A stretch of 64,000 nt of DNA, taken from assembly GCA_033816765.1 (NCBI GenBank), contig JAVSIV010000043.1, forward strand, positions 1 to 64,000, read 5' to 3'. Position numbers and translations under genes: made by a program. Origin of the DNA: Nothopassalora personata. Its lineage: Eukaryota; Ascomycota; Dothideomycetes; Mycosphaerellales; Mycosphaerellaceae. The notes under the pieces were generated by a model that ran no database searches, was not told where the DNA came from, and saw nothing but the letters and a program-made list of their open reading frames with translations. Below are positions 43,573 to 54,800 of this stretch, in pieces (positions within the stretch are counted from its first letter, which is position 1; each line of letters opens with the position of its first letter).

Positions 43573-46500
43573 TAACCTATTAGTCGTTAATATATCCTCC
43601 CCTATTACGAACCTGTCCTTAGGTTCTAAAGTAGTAAGCCCGGGTACTACAGGTAGCGTAGCTAGTCGCTATAAGCTAAGGTAGTCTTATAGTAGTATAA
43701 TAGCCTACCCTACTATTTAGCTTAATATATAAGATGTTAGGCAATCCTAGGGCCTACTAGTAACAGTTTATAAAGGTTAAAAGGAATTCTCTAATAGAGA
43801 CCGTAATAGTAACGTTAATAATCCGCGACTCGCGCCCGTCGCACTACGTTAACGTATACTACGAAACTAGCGAGGGATTAGGTAGCTATGTTAGCATTAA
43901 TCGAACGGGCTAGATAGTCGAATAATACGAACGCTATATATGAAATAAGTAAGTGTTAGTACTAGTAACCTAATAAATCTAAAGACTAGTCTATCGCGTA
44001 GCTAGAAGGTTAGTTAAGGGAAGATAAGTAACTATAAGAAACAAGTAAGATCTAAGGACTAGAAGCACCCGTACCCGAAGTATTAACTAGAACTAGAACT
44101 AGAACTAGAATTAGAACCTATAGGCTATAGCTATAGTCGGAAAATTAACTAGAAACTAGGAGCCTATAAACCCGCACTAAACACTTAGTTCCACTTATTC
44201 TTACATAACTCCTTAGTCTAGACCTACTCGTTATCGTAGCTAACACTAGTCTTACTAGACGCGTCCCTAAGTAGCTAGCTAGTAAAGTTCCTATAGTAGT
44301 TACGGAAGAAGCTCTTATCGCGCCCTTCGCTTATAAAGCATATCTACTCGAGAGTAGTAACTAAGCTAAGCTACTTATCTATTAGTTTTATAGCCCGGAC
44401 GCGCTAATTATATATCTTCTTATAGAAGAGCTCCGAGTCTAGGCGGACCGTAGCATTAAGCTACCTTCTAGCATTAAGGATAACTTCGTTATCGTTCTAA
44501 GACTTTAAACCTACTAGGGCATCGGATAGAGGGCTAATGCTACTAAGGTGTACGGCCGTAGGAAAAGGATAGCCGGGTACTAGGCGTCGATACTTAAACC
44601 CTATAGCGCTCTTACTCGGCGTCTTAAAGTCACGATAGAGGTCTATTACCTAGTGTATACTCTAACTTCTCTAGAGTTTAAGATAGTTATCGTCGCGGAT
44701 CTCGATAAAGTAAGGGTTAATCTAACGTAGCGTCTTCTTATGTACGGCCTACCTTATTAGAACGCCTATAGTAGTTACCCGCATTTGCCTAGCGCTTAGA
44801 TCCTCTCTAAACTAGCTAATGCTGTTTTTACTTAGGTAATTCTAAACCCTAACCGAGAAGAAACGCTCAAATCGGCCGTCTTCTATACAGTCGTTATTCC
44901 GGCACTACTAGATAAACTCTATAGCATTCTCTTACTTATAAAAACCGTATAAAAACTCCGGCCTACTAGTACCCTCTAAGTTAAGAGAGTATAGTATGTT
45001 AAGCCGGTTACTAGTCTAGTAGTTTTTAATTTTGAGGTTTAAGTCGACCCTAGTATACTACACTATAGTGTTCGCGTCACCCCCCTAATAAGCCCTATTA
45101 AAGCTAAAAATCGTAGGCCTAGGGAAGGAGATAAACCGAGTACAGTATTAAGGGTGTAGCGCTACTTATACGAGCTATAGCCCGGGGTCTTATCGTATAA
45201 TCTATTAGCTTAGAGAATACTATATGTTCTAGTAGACGCCGCCGTTACTAACCTTATTTAATTCTCGTAGGTGCTATCGGTATACGTCGAATTCTCGACT
45301 TATTATCTCTCTAACCGTTTTAACCCGCGGCGCTAGTTTAGCGTTATTATACTAGTATAGCATGTTACTATTAATGTAGGTACCGGTACTATTAAGATCG
45401 GCTTAGTTAGCTTTATTAATGCCGAATTTATCGAGGATCTAGTTATAGTTAGTATACGTAACGATACTACTCGTAGTACCGACTTTACCTCGAACGCGGA
45501 GGTAGCTAAGTAGGTTAATAGTCTTCTAACTACGCTTATTAGGGCGAAACTACAACCTATTCTTTACCTTAATAGCTAAAAAACTCTTACCTTTAAAGAG
45601 CTAGTCTTAGGCCTTAAGCGCACGCTTACATAGGGTATTAGCGGTAATACCGGGATTCGTAACGAAGTAGAGGGCCTTATAGTAGAAATCTCGAATATAC
45701 TAATCGTACATTACAGCGCTAACCTTACTATCCCTCTTAAGAACCTACGAGACAGTATGTTCGAGTATCTTAAGGCCTACTATTCGGTACTTAGGTAGCT
45801 AGTTAATACTATCTACGTTAATTGAGTTTCTAAACTTAACGCTATAGTACCGCTTATTATAGGTACAGTTAGCGCGCTTAATCCGGAGGGCTACGTCTTC
45901 TTATAGGATCTAATCCTTAAAGACTAATACATCCCTAATTATAGCCGAAGGTAACATAGTAAGTATTAGATTACTATTCTTAGTTAAGGCCGGAGTAGAT
46001 CGTAGGGTACTAACCGGTGTACCTAGCGGACTACCCTCGCGTATAGGTGCGCCGTCTAGCGTTCGGTTAGGCGAGGATAGAGTAGGCGTAGTTATACCCT
46101 TACCTATGCTCTTGCCTATATAGAGCTACTTAAGCCGGCTTAACTTACGACCGCCTCTCGATAGGACTATAGGCTAGGTAGAGGCTAGTAATAGAGTTAG
46201 CGTAGTACTCTTTATACGTCCTTTGCCTTTACTACCCGGTAGTAGCTAAGGCTATTACTAGCTAGATAGTCTAGGTTAATCTATGCTCGCGGACTTCTTA
46301 GTAACAGTACCTTCTATAAAGTATAGAAGGCTATCCTTATAGACGGCTAGGCGGTGTCTTCTAATAATCTCTCTACTCTTAGCCGACTACGGATTAATAC
46401 TACGTACTTTAGCCTCCCTATCGCACCGGGTAAGATTACTAGGCTCTAGAATTCGCTTACGATCTATGCCCTTACGGCCGATCCTTATACGCTAAATTAA

Positions 46501-47130
46501 TGCCCTCTAAATTCTACTAATAGCCCTACTATAGTCTAGGTACTTATTAATAAAGGCCGTGAACTAGCGGCGCCCGCTATTAGTACTATAAAGCTCGGAG
46601 ATAACGCGTCGATTAAGAATCTTATTATCTATCTACTGTAGCTAGTAGCGGGTAAGCGTAGCTCGAAGAGTCTTCTCTCGGTTACGAATCTCTAAACCGG
46701 TCTTACGAATCTTACCGACGATAGGAAATAAGACATCGAGCTTCTTATTACTAAGGAATTTATCCTAGTAGCTCTTGCCTATACCGCTCTTAACTTCCTC
46801 GAAAAACAGATTAACCTAGACGGAGTAGTCTTCGAACACCTTCTCGAAGCCCTTATAGAAGTCCTTTAATACCTCAACCCGCTTCTAAGGACTAAGCTCT
46901 CGGAACATAACATTAGCGGCGGACTTCGGCGTATTCGTATTAGTAAGGACATACTTAACGTTGTCCGGTAGGCGAAGGGACTCGAACAAGGTCTAAGGTA
47001 GGTGGGTAAGCCTAGTAATAGTGCTAGTAAGCCCTATGCTCGAGCTAGCCGGGCGTAACGATAGACTAGCTAAAGCTATAATAACTAGGATTCGCTAGTA
47101 GTAAGATCGTAAGAGCTAGCTATCTCGTAG
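43573..47130 (-). pseudogene. Unknown long reading frame of G (about 1000 codons), RIP-degraded
   Basis: On the minus strand from about 47100 to about 44100 one frame is broken only by TAG/TAA codons that RIP makes from CAG, CAA and TGG. Readable blocks include VKSGIGKSY near 46790, VGKIRKTGLEIRNREKTL near 46700, VFRNSI-like and MRVTTIGVLIR near 44760. The N-terminal third is rich in Lys/Glu; a Pro/Arg/Ser-rich linker at about 46100-46300 separates it from a C-terminal half rich in aromatic residues. It follows pol in the same orientation, before the 3' LTR. I recognise no domain. It could be a second gene of the G/H family or a nested element whose ends I cannot see. A TCTAGT-type microsatellite is at about 44092-44122. 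Confidence 0.5.
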
Positions 47131-47519
47131 TACTACTCTAGAGTATTAGTAAGCTTTAAAAGCTTAGTATCGGGGTAGGGGCTTTAAAGAAGGTTAAGGT
47201 CGTAAAGAGAGAGAGGCTAAAGAACCGTCTAATGTGTGTAGTAGTAGATAGATGTGTTAGTAGCTCTAGTAATAGTATTAGTGTTTAAAGAAAAAGAGAG
47301 GAAGTAGTAGGTAGAGAGCTACGCTTAAGTATACCTCTTAGCGTATGTCCCTATAACCGTTATAAGGTAGTAGCGCCGAGACCGGTCTTATAAGTGGTAA
47401 GAGCAGTACTATTAAGGTTACACTAAAGGTCCGATAACCCTATATGTAACCGAAAACTAGTACTAGTAACCACCTAGGTAAGCATTCGGTAAGGGTATAC
47501 TACGCTATCACGTAATCCG

Positions 47520-47545
47520 ATTTACCGGTCCCGGGACCGGTAAAT
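47520..47545. repeat. Family palindrome between G pol and the unknown frame
   Basis: A perfect 26-bp palindrome: ATTTACCGGTCCC followed by its reverse complement. The same sequence occurs at 58302-58327, and near-perfect forms at 43298, 59698 and 63019. Confidence 0.9.
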
Positions 47546-47659
47546 GTAACTCTACTAACTAAGGTCTAACTAAGGTAAGAATACCCTATAAAGTGAAGTC
47601 TAGATAACCGAATCGGCTTAATAAACTAAAGGGCATGCGTAATACATGCCTAAGGGAAG

Positions 47660-50465
47660 TAAACTCCGTACGCTATTACTAACTAATTAGTTCTTAGCCT
47701 CGATTCTACTAAACTGTGAAATTTCGGCTATAGAAAGGTTATAAGGCCTAACCTATAGCTTCTTAGATTCCGGTTTAGGATACGATCCCCTTTCGTTAAC
47801 TCCTATAGGTAGTATGTCTTCGTCGGCGATAGGCTCGATCTCGTTCGAATTACTACTGTCTTTACTATTAGCGACGCTATTAGCGACTTCTCCCTCCCCT
47901 ATTACAAGATCGATCCTATTATCTAGGCCTAGTACTCCTATGTTATCCGGGCGAAGCTCTAGAACTAGCTTAAGGTTTTCTCGTACCTAAATACCCTTAA
48001 TCGGCGTACTATTAAGTTCCTTAAGAATATAGGTACTAAACTCCCTAGAGACACTAGACACCTGATATAGGCCTTACTATCGGTAACCGATCTTGCGTAA
48101 GAAGTTATTCTTATATAGCTTATCGAATCTTATAATAAGGTCGCCCTTCTAGAAACTAATAGAGTTAATATTCCGGTAAGAATTAAAGTAGTCCTTACTA
48201 AGTTCTCTTAGTTGCTTCCTTCGAGTATGTAGCTCTTCTAAACTAAGGTCTCGAGCCTAGAGTTAACGCGCACGTATAGTAAGTAGGTCCTTAGTCGTTC
48301 TTACCGACCCCTACTAGTAATTCGCCTACGTCGGGTACTTAACCTCAATTAGTAGAATCGTGCGATAGCTATATAGGACCTAAGCTAGCGTTATTCTAGT
48401 AGTACGATAGGTCGTAGTCCTATTAGCCTATAATATAGCGGGTACCTATTACTCCTATCCGCGGTATGTGTTTCTTATAAGCTTTACTAACGCTATAAGA
48501 ATCGGACGGTGTCTAGCCTCGACCGGAGCATTAGACTACGGATAGTACGGTAATATTCGAATCCTTCGAATACTAAGCCCTACGAGTAACCGCTTAACCT
48601 TAGCCGCATAAACCGTAGCGTTATTAAGCACAATTTTAGTATAGTAGCCGTACCTATAGAAGACATCTTCGTATAGAAACTTAGTAACCGTCTTAGAGCT
48701 AGGAGGTACCCTCGTTACTCTAGCCTCGATCTAGTTACTAAGTGCTTCGCGCGTAACTAGGAGGTATCTATTTTTATATACCTAGACGGGGTCCGAGTAC
48801 TACTTCTTACTAATAACCTAAGGGCTCGATAAGTGAAGCTTACTAGCGCGCTAGTTGCCTTCGCGAAACCTATAAGGAGTATAACTTCGAACCTACGTAG
48901 AGACATTAGCGAAGTACCCGTCCTAGTAATACCGATCGGAAATAAGGTTATATACGAGTAAAGCGCTACGATAACCGTGTCTTTTATAGCATTCTATAAC
49001 GATCTCCTTCTAAGCCTTATTATCGTTAATTACAAGTTACAACGGTGCTCCTCGGCGCTTCTAGAAGAATAGTAATTAGTCTCGGATAAAGAAGTTAACG
49101 CTCTTCTTTACTAGCCGCCGGTACTTAGTACGGGTAATACTATTAGGTCGGGTCCTAGTTTCTATAACCTAAGTAAGCTACTAAGAGCTTTTAGAATATT
49201 AGTCCCCGAGATGTCGTGTTTTCTACATTTTAACTAGATAGGTGTCGACCGGCTCCGGGTACCCGAATAGCTTATTATTAATTATCTAGTCGACTTCGTC
49301 TTCGTTAGCTTCCCTAGGTTCCTAAGGTGTAGAGGGCCTACGAGACAGGGCATCTAGGCTAGTATGCCTAGTCCCCGTAACGTGCTTCACTTCGAACGTA
49401 AATAACCTAATCTACGCGACCTACCGGGCCATTGCCGAGTTAGGTAGGTCCGAAGCCGGCCGGTTAAGCTACTATATAAGTGTCTTAGCATTAACCTTAA
49501 GGACAAAATTAACGCTAGTAATATATCTCTAGATCTTCTTAAGCCCCTTAAGGACCCTAAGGCATTCCCGCTTGCTAGTATTATATCTAGATTCTAACGC
49601 GTTCTAGATTCCACTCTTATACCGTACCGGGTAACGCCGTCGAGTACTGTCTATTAATTCTTAAGAAACGATACATCCCTATCTAGTGCCGCTAGAATTA
49701 ACTGAGATAAAGATAGACCTAGCACTAGGTAAGTAGTAGAGGGTAACTAAGGCTAGAGCCTATATAAGATATCTAGTAACCTCTTCTTTCGAGAACTGCT
49801 TATTTTCTATCTAGGTGAACTCGGCGCCCTTCTTTAGCAGCTTATACATTAGTCGAGCGATAATGACGAACTAGGGGATCTATATCCGGAAGTACACACA
49901 TAGCCCTACATAGGTGCGGACCTCCTTAACATAGGTAGGCGTAGGCTAGTCTAGGATCTTAGCTATAACTTTTAGGTTAGGATAGCGACTATCCGGGCTA
50001 GTAACGTACCTAACAATCTTAGGCTTTTTATATAACTATTAGGATTTGCCTCTAGTAACTACCGCACTAGCTCTCTCTAGGTTAGTAAGAACTAGATCTA
50101 GGGAAACGATGTGCTTAACGACCCATTTCCTTAACCTAGGCTCTACTTCTACATTCCTATAATCCTTAGTTAGTCCCTTAATACCGATGTTATCGAGAAA
50201 CTGCTTCGCTCGATGCGAGATATAATTAAGTAGAATCTTTATTATCGTACGCACGAACTAAGTAACTGAATTAGTAGCTTCTTAAGGTAGAGTCGTGTTA
50301 CGTACTAGGCTAAGAGGGGTTATAAAGGCTATTAAGTCCCGGTAGGACTCATCTAAAGTGATCTAATTATAACCTAAAAACAGGTCTATAAGTGAAGCGA
50401 CTCGGTACCCGGCAAAATCCTCTAAGAAGCTATCCGTGTCCGGTGGAATGTTAGTATTGCGTATA
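47660..50465 (-). pseudogene. G pol, C-terminal part (RT, RNase H, integrase), RIP-degraded
   Basis: The minus strand continues the reverse transcriptase interrupted by C: near 50410 it reads VASLIDLFLGYN and near 50170-50200 FLDNIGIKG (catalytic FLDD with one D-to-N change). RNase H and integrase follow leftward to about 47660. An open piece of 71 codons survives at 50039-50254. Stops at Gln and Trp codons throughout. Confidence 0.75.
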
Positions 50466-50470
50466 GTGAC

Positions 50471-50667
50471 TGTTAAGGGGATGTCGCAATGTATAGCACG
50501 CCCACGACCTGCCAGTCGTAGATGAACTAATTCTTGCCTTTTGTTCAAGACGCATCGCGCGTCGCAAGGTGTACTCATGCGTGTCACGTGCGGCTTGGCA
50601 GCCGGTCGCGACCGCATGTCACATGCAAGGCCACATGTAGGGGTTAGCCACTGGGCTGCCCCTTACA
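50471..50667 (-). repeat. C 3' LTR
   Basis: 197 bp, TGTTAAGG ... CCTTACA on plus. The pyrimidine block ATTGCCTCCCCTCCC right after it is the polypurine tract of the minus-oriented element. Confidence 0.94.
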
Positions 50668-50968
50668 ATTGCCTCCCCTCCCGTGCGAGCTGTCCTCAGC
50701 TCGCTAGTTGCTACGTAGAGGCTCCTATGTACTTCCAGAACCATAGTTGCTATGCGGCCCACATGCGGGTTGCGTGCGTGTCGTCATGTAGGTGTAGGTG
50801 AGTGAGGCTTGGTTGCTATGCCGACGCAGCTGGTTAGGGGCATAAAACTCCAGCCCAACCCAGCCCTTTCTCAGCACGCTCCCCAGCTCATCACCTTCGC
50901 CACACCACCACCACGCACCCGCACCGCACCATCATCGCAAGCGCCTCGCCAGCATCATCATCATCATC
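50668..50968 (+). other. Leader of the C antisense gene
   Basis: About 300 bp between the LTR and the antisense start codon. It holds the polypurine tract complement, a C/A-rich 5' UTR-like stretch (50850-50950) and a run of CAT triplets directly before the ATG. No TATA box is obvious. Confidence 0.5.
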
Positions 50969-51739
50969 ATGTCGGCCGTGCCCTCCTCGCCGCCATTCTC
51001 TGGCCGCTCCGCCTCCTCCAGCAGCACCAGCAGCGACAGCACCACCAGCGCCGCAGAAGACGAGCGCCGCCAGGCGGCTCTGGTGCGCGACGCACCCAGA
51101 ACGCCTGGTGGTCGCAAGCGACCAGCATCACCCTCGCAGCCACCAACGCCCTCGCCAGCCACCAAGCTCTCGCAGAGAATCAACATGTGCATGCGGTGCC
51201 TCCCGTACTTCGTCAGGGGTAAGTCTCCACGCGCGTCGCCTGCGATTCGCATGCTAACCACTTGCTAGACGAGGCCGATGACTGTGATAGTGTCACCACC
51301 GGCGAGCTCCTGAAGAAGTGTGGCCGCTGCAGGCGCAGCAAACACAGCTGCGTGCCCAACACCAGCCACGCCATCGCCTCGCTGGTGAGCCGCCTGCGCG
51401 CCGCGCGGTCCCAGCGCGACTTCCTCACGGCCATGATGGGCCAGGCGCCCACAGACCTCCAGCAGCAGGAGCTGGTGGAGCAGATCCGCCTGTGTGCCCA
51501 GCTGGGCAACGACATCAAGGAGGTAAGTCGCTGCTTCGCTCGTGCGAGTCGACTGCTACTCGCGGGGGAGGGCTCTAGTGCGTCCCCTGTGCTTCGGCTG
51601 ACCCTTCCTATAGGCCATCAGGCAGTTCAATGCCTACAAGCACAAGCGTGCCGGGGAGACCCGCATGCGTGCCTCCGCCGCCGCCGCCACCACTGCCGAC
51701 CAGGCATTCTTGCCTGAGTCACTGCGTGACGACAACTGA
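50969..51739 (+). CDS. Antisense zinc-cluster protein of element C, 209 aa, three exons
   Basis: Exons 50969-51218, 51269-51522 and 51614-51739. Intron 1 (50 nt) is GTAAGT...GCTAAC...TAG; intron 2 (91 nt) is GTAAGT...GCTGACC...TAG. The phases join perfectly to give an uninterrupted protein. Ser/Ala-rich N-terminus (1-70), then CMRC, then CGRCRRSKHSC (CxxCx6C), which resembles half of a fungal Zn2Cys6 cluster, then a helical region (LVSRLRAARSQRDFL, LVEQIRLCAQLGNDI). Last exon opens with GCCATCA, like B's last exon. It runs antisense to gag-pol beside the 3' LTR, the same place as in A, B, D, E and F. Codon use is clean. Function unknown; possible nuclear DNA-binding regulator. Confidence 0.75.
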
Positions 51740-51873
51740 GGCGCTCGCCTCACACGCTGCTCGCGGGCTCCTCGCCTGCTACCACTCTGCGTGGCCCCTG
51801 GTGGGCGCGCCACTCTTCAGCTTTTGTTTTGTTTATAGTTGAGAAAGGTTTTGTTTGTGCTCCAGTGCCAGTC

Positions 51874-54800
51874 TCATTTGCTTCTCCTTGACGCCTCATA
51901 GCCGGCTACCATGCGATCCGCATTCGCGAGGCCCTCCGCCGGTTCCCAGCTGTTGTACTCCTCTGGCCAGTCCTTCCACTGGACTAGATACTGCAGCTTG
52001 CCCTTGCGCTTACGCCTATCCAGCACTGCCTCTACCTCATACTCTCCGTCCTCATTAGCTAGAGGGGGTACGGGTCCATCCTCATCGCTACCGATATACG
52101 GCTCGAGGAGAGAGACATGGAAGACGTTGTGGAGCCTTGAGTCGGCTGGTAGCGCTAGGCGGTACGCCTGCGAACCGACAGCGTCCGTAATGCGGTATGG
52201 GCCGATGAACTTCGGACCCATCTTCTTCTTTGGCACTGCCAACTTGAGGTTCTTCGTTGACAACAGGACTAAGTCACCTACGCGGTAGGTCTTGGCTTGG
52301 TGGGTCTTGTTGTAGTAGCGAGCCTGGCTTTCTGCTGCAGCCTTCCATCGCTCCTCGAGTGTAGCGCGTAGTTTTCGCATGCGACTCGCAGCTGTTACCG
52401 CTGCTGGTACTTCCCCCCCCCCCTGGGTCTCGTCTCGAGATCCAGTTGGTGCAGGGGCAATCTCAGGTCGCCAACCGTGCGCTATTTCGAACGGACTCAT
52501 CCGCAGTGTTGGGTGGATGCTGTTATTAGCTGCGAATTCAGCAACTGCAAGCCACTCAGCCCACTCAGTTTGATTGTCACTGCAGTAACAACGAAGGTAT
52601 TGTTCGAGGGTTTGGTTTGCCCTCTCAGTTTGGCCGTCAGTCTGAGGGTGAAAGGCCGTGGATAGCTTGCGCTTCACACGCGCCTCGAAGCAGAAGTCAC
52701 TCCAAAACTGACTAGTGAAGACCGGACCTCGGTCGCTCACTATGCCTGACGGGACACCATAGTGTCGCACGACTTCGTCTCGCAGGAGCCTCGCAAGCTC
52801 CACGGCTGTGCAAGTCTTCGTCGTCGGGATGTACAAGCTCATTTTTGAGTAGCGATCGACTATCACTAGGATCGCATCATACACGCAACCGGCTCGCGTG
52901 CTTGGAGGTAGGTCCGTAATGAAATCCATGGTGATTTCCTGCCACGGTCGCTCCGGTCTAGGAAGCGGTTGCAGCTCGCCGTAGGGTCGATGGCGCCTCG
53001 CCTTCGAACCCTGGCAGGTTCTGCAGGTTTGGACGTATTGTTTCACGTCCGTGCTAAGTGAGTCCCACCAATAATTACGTCGCAACAGCTCTTCAGTCTT
53101 GGTCCTTCCAAAGTGACCCGCGAGGACGTCGTCGTGGTGCATGCGAATCAGATGCGACCTGATTGCGTGATCCCTGGGTACCACGATCGCGTCTCCGCAG
53201 TACACAAGGTCATCCTTCACATGCCATCCCTTGGCGTCCCTCGCGCTTGGCGCCTGCGCCAAGCATGCGACACACTGGTCGTCTTGCTGCTGCGCGATCT
53301 TCATCAAGAGTGGGATCAACTCACCCGTCGAGCTGTAAGCTTGACCCTGTATCACTGCAGCGCACACTGCTGCTGGTAAAGACGGCTTGTCTTGATGGGG
53401 AAGGTCACCTCTCCGCATTGCCATCGCCGCGCCTATGCCGCCCTGCATCGCCTCGCAGGTGGCAAGCACGCGCTTCACCGTCGGCTCGCTTGTCCCTTCC
53501 AGAGACTCCTTCCAGAAAGACAGCTTACTTTGCAAGGTAGGCAGCAAGTTCGAAGTTTGTTGCGTTATGGCTGCGTAGTCACTGCGTCTCGAAGGCGCGT
53601 CGGCTGGGTTAGTCTTACCCGGCCGATGCTCCACTACAAAATCAAAAGACTGCAGGAACGTAGCCCATCGAGCTTGCCGCCCATTCAGCTGCTTTACTGT
53701 CATGAAGCCCTGTAGGTTAGCGTGGTCGACTAGCACTCGCACCGCATGCGTAGCGCCCTCCAAGTATGGCCTCCAATGCTTGAAAGCCTCAACCACTGCA
53801 AGTAGCTCCTGATCGTGCGTCTCGTAGTTGCACTCAGCTGGTATCATCTTGCGTGAATAGAACGCGATGGGATGCCACTCAGCACCAAACAATTGGGATA
53901 TGATACCTGCGATCGCGAAACCTGAGGCATCCGTCTCGACTCGCGTGCGCAGCGCAGGATCGAAGTGCCTAAGTATTGGTGCACCTAAGAATCCGGCCTT
54001 AAGCTGTCGAAACGCCTGCTCTTCGCTTAAGGTCCACGTGAGAGGGCCGTGCTTCTTGCCGTCCTTGGATCCCTTTAGCAGGTCCGTTAGGGGCTTGCAG
54101 ACCCTTGAGTATCCTTCTATAAAACGCCGGTAGAAGTTGCAAAACCCAAGGAAGGACTGGACCTCATGAAAGGTCGTAGGTGTAGGCCATTCCTCGATAG
54201 CGGCTACCCTGCTCCTGTCCATCGACACGCCTGCGGCGCTCACGACAAACCCAAGGAACTCTGCACTCTCCTGGAAGAAGTGACACTTCTTAGGGTTTGC
54301 GAACAGGGCAAACTTTCGTAGCCTCTCCAGCACCGCGCGTACGGCTCGCACGTGTGCCTCACGCGTCTCGCTGTAGATGAGGATATCATCTAGGTAGACC
54401 ACGCAAATGTCATCAACTAAGCCGGTCAGCGCCTTGTTGATATACCCTTGAAAGGTTGCCGGTGCGTTGGTTAACCCGAACGGCATCACCAGGTACTCGT
54501 AGTGTCCGTATCGCGTGCGAAACGCAGTCTTCCACTCATCGCCTCGCTTAATAGGGATACGATGGTAGGCGTCCTTCAAATCGATTGTAGTGAAGAACCT
54601 GGAACCTGATAGCCTATCTAGCGTCTCGCTGATTAGGGGCAGGGGGTATCGGTTCTTCACTGTAATCTCATTCAGGCCTCTGTAATCAACACAGAGCCTA
54701 AGAGTGCCATTCTTCTTTGGCACGAACAGGATAGGCGCACCCGCCTCGCTTGCGGACCGCCTAATCCACCCCTTCTCCATTGCTTGCGCAAGGTACTCCT

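Noticed and set aside
43573..47130. Starship captain or Crypton recombinase
   Set aside because: I could not find a tyrosine recombinase R-H-R-Y arrangement in the degraded frame; left as unknown.
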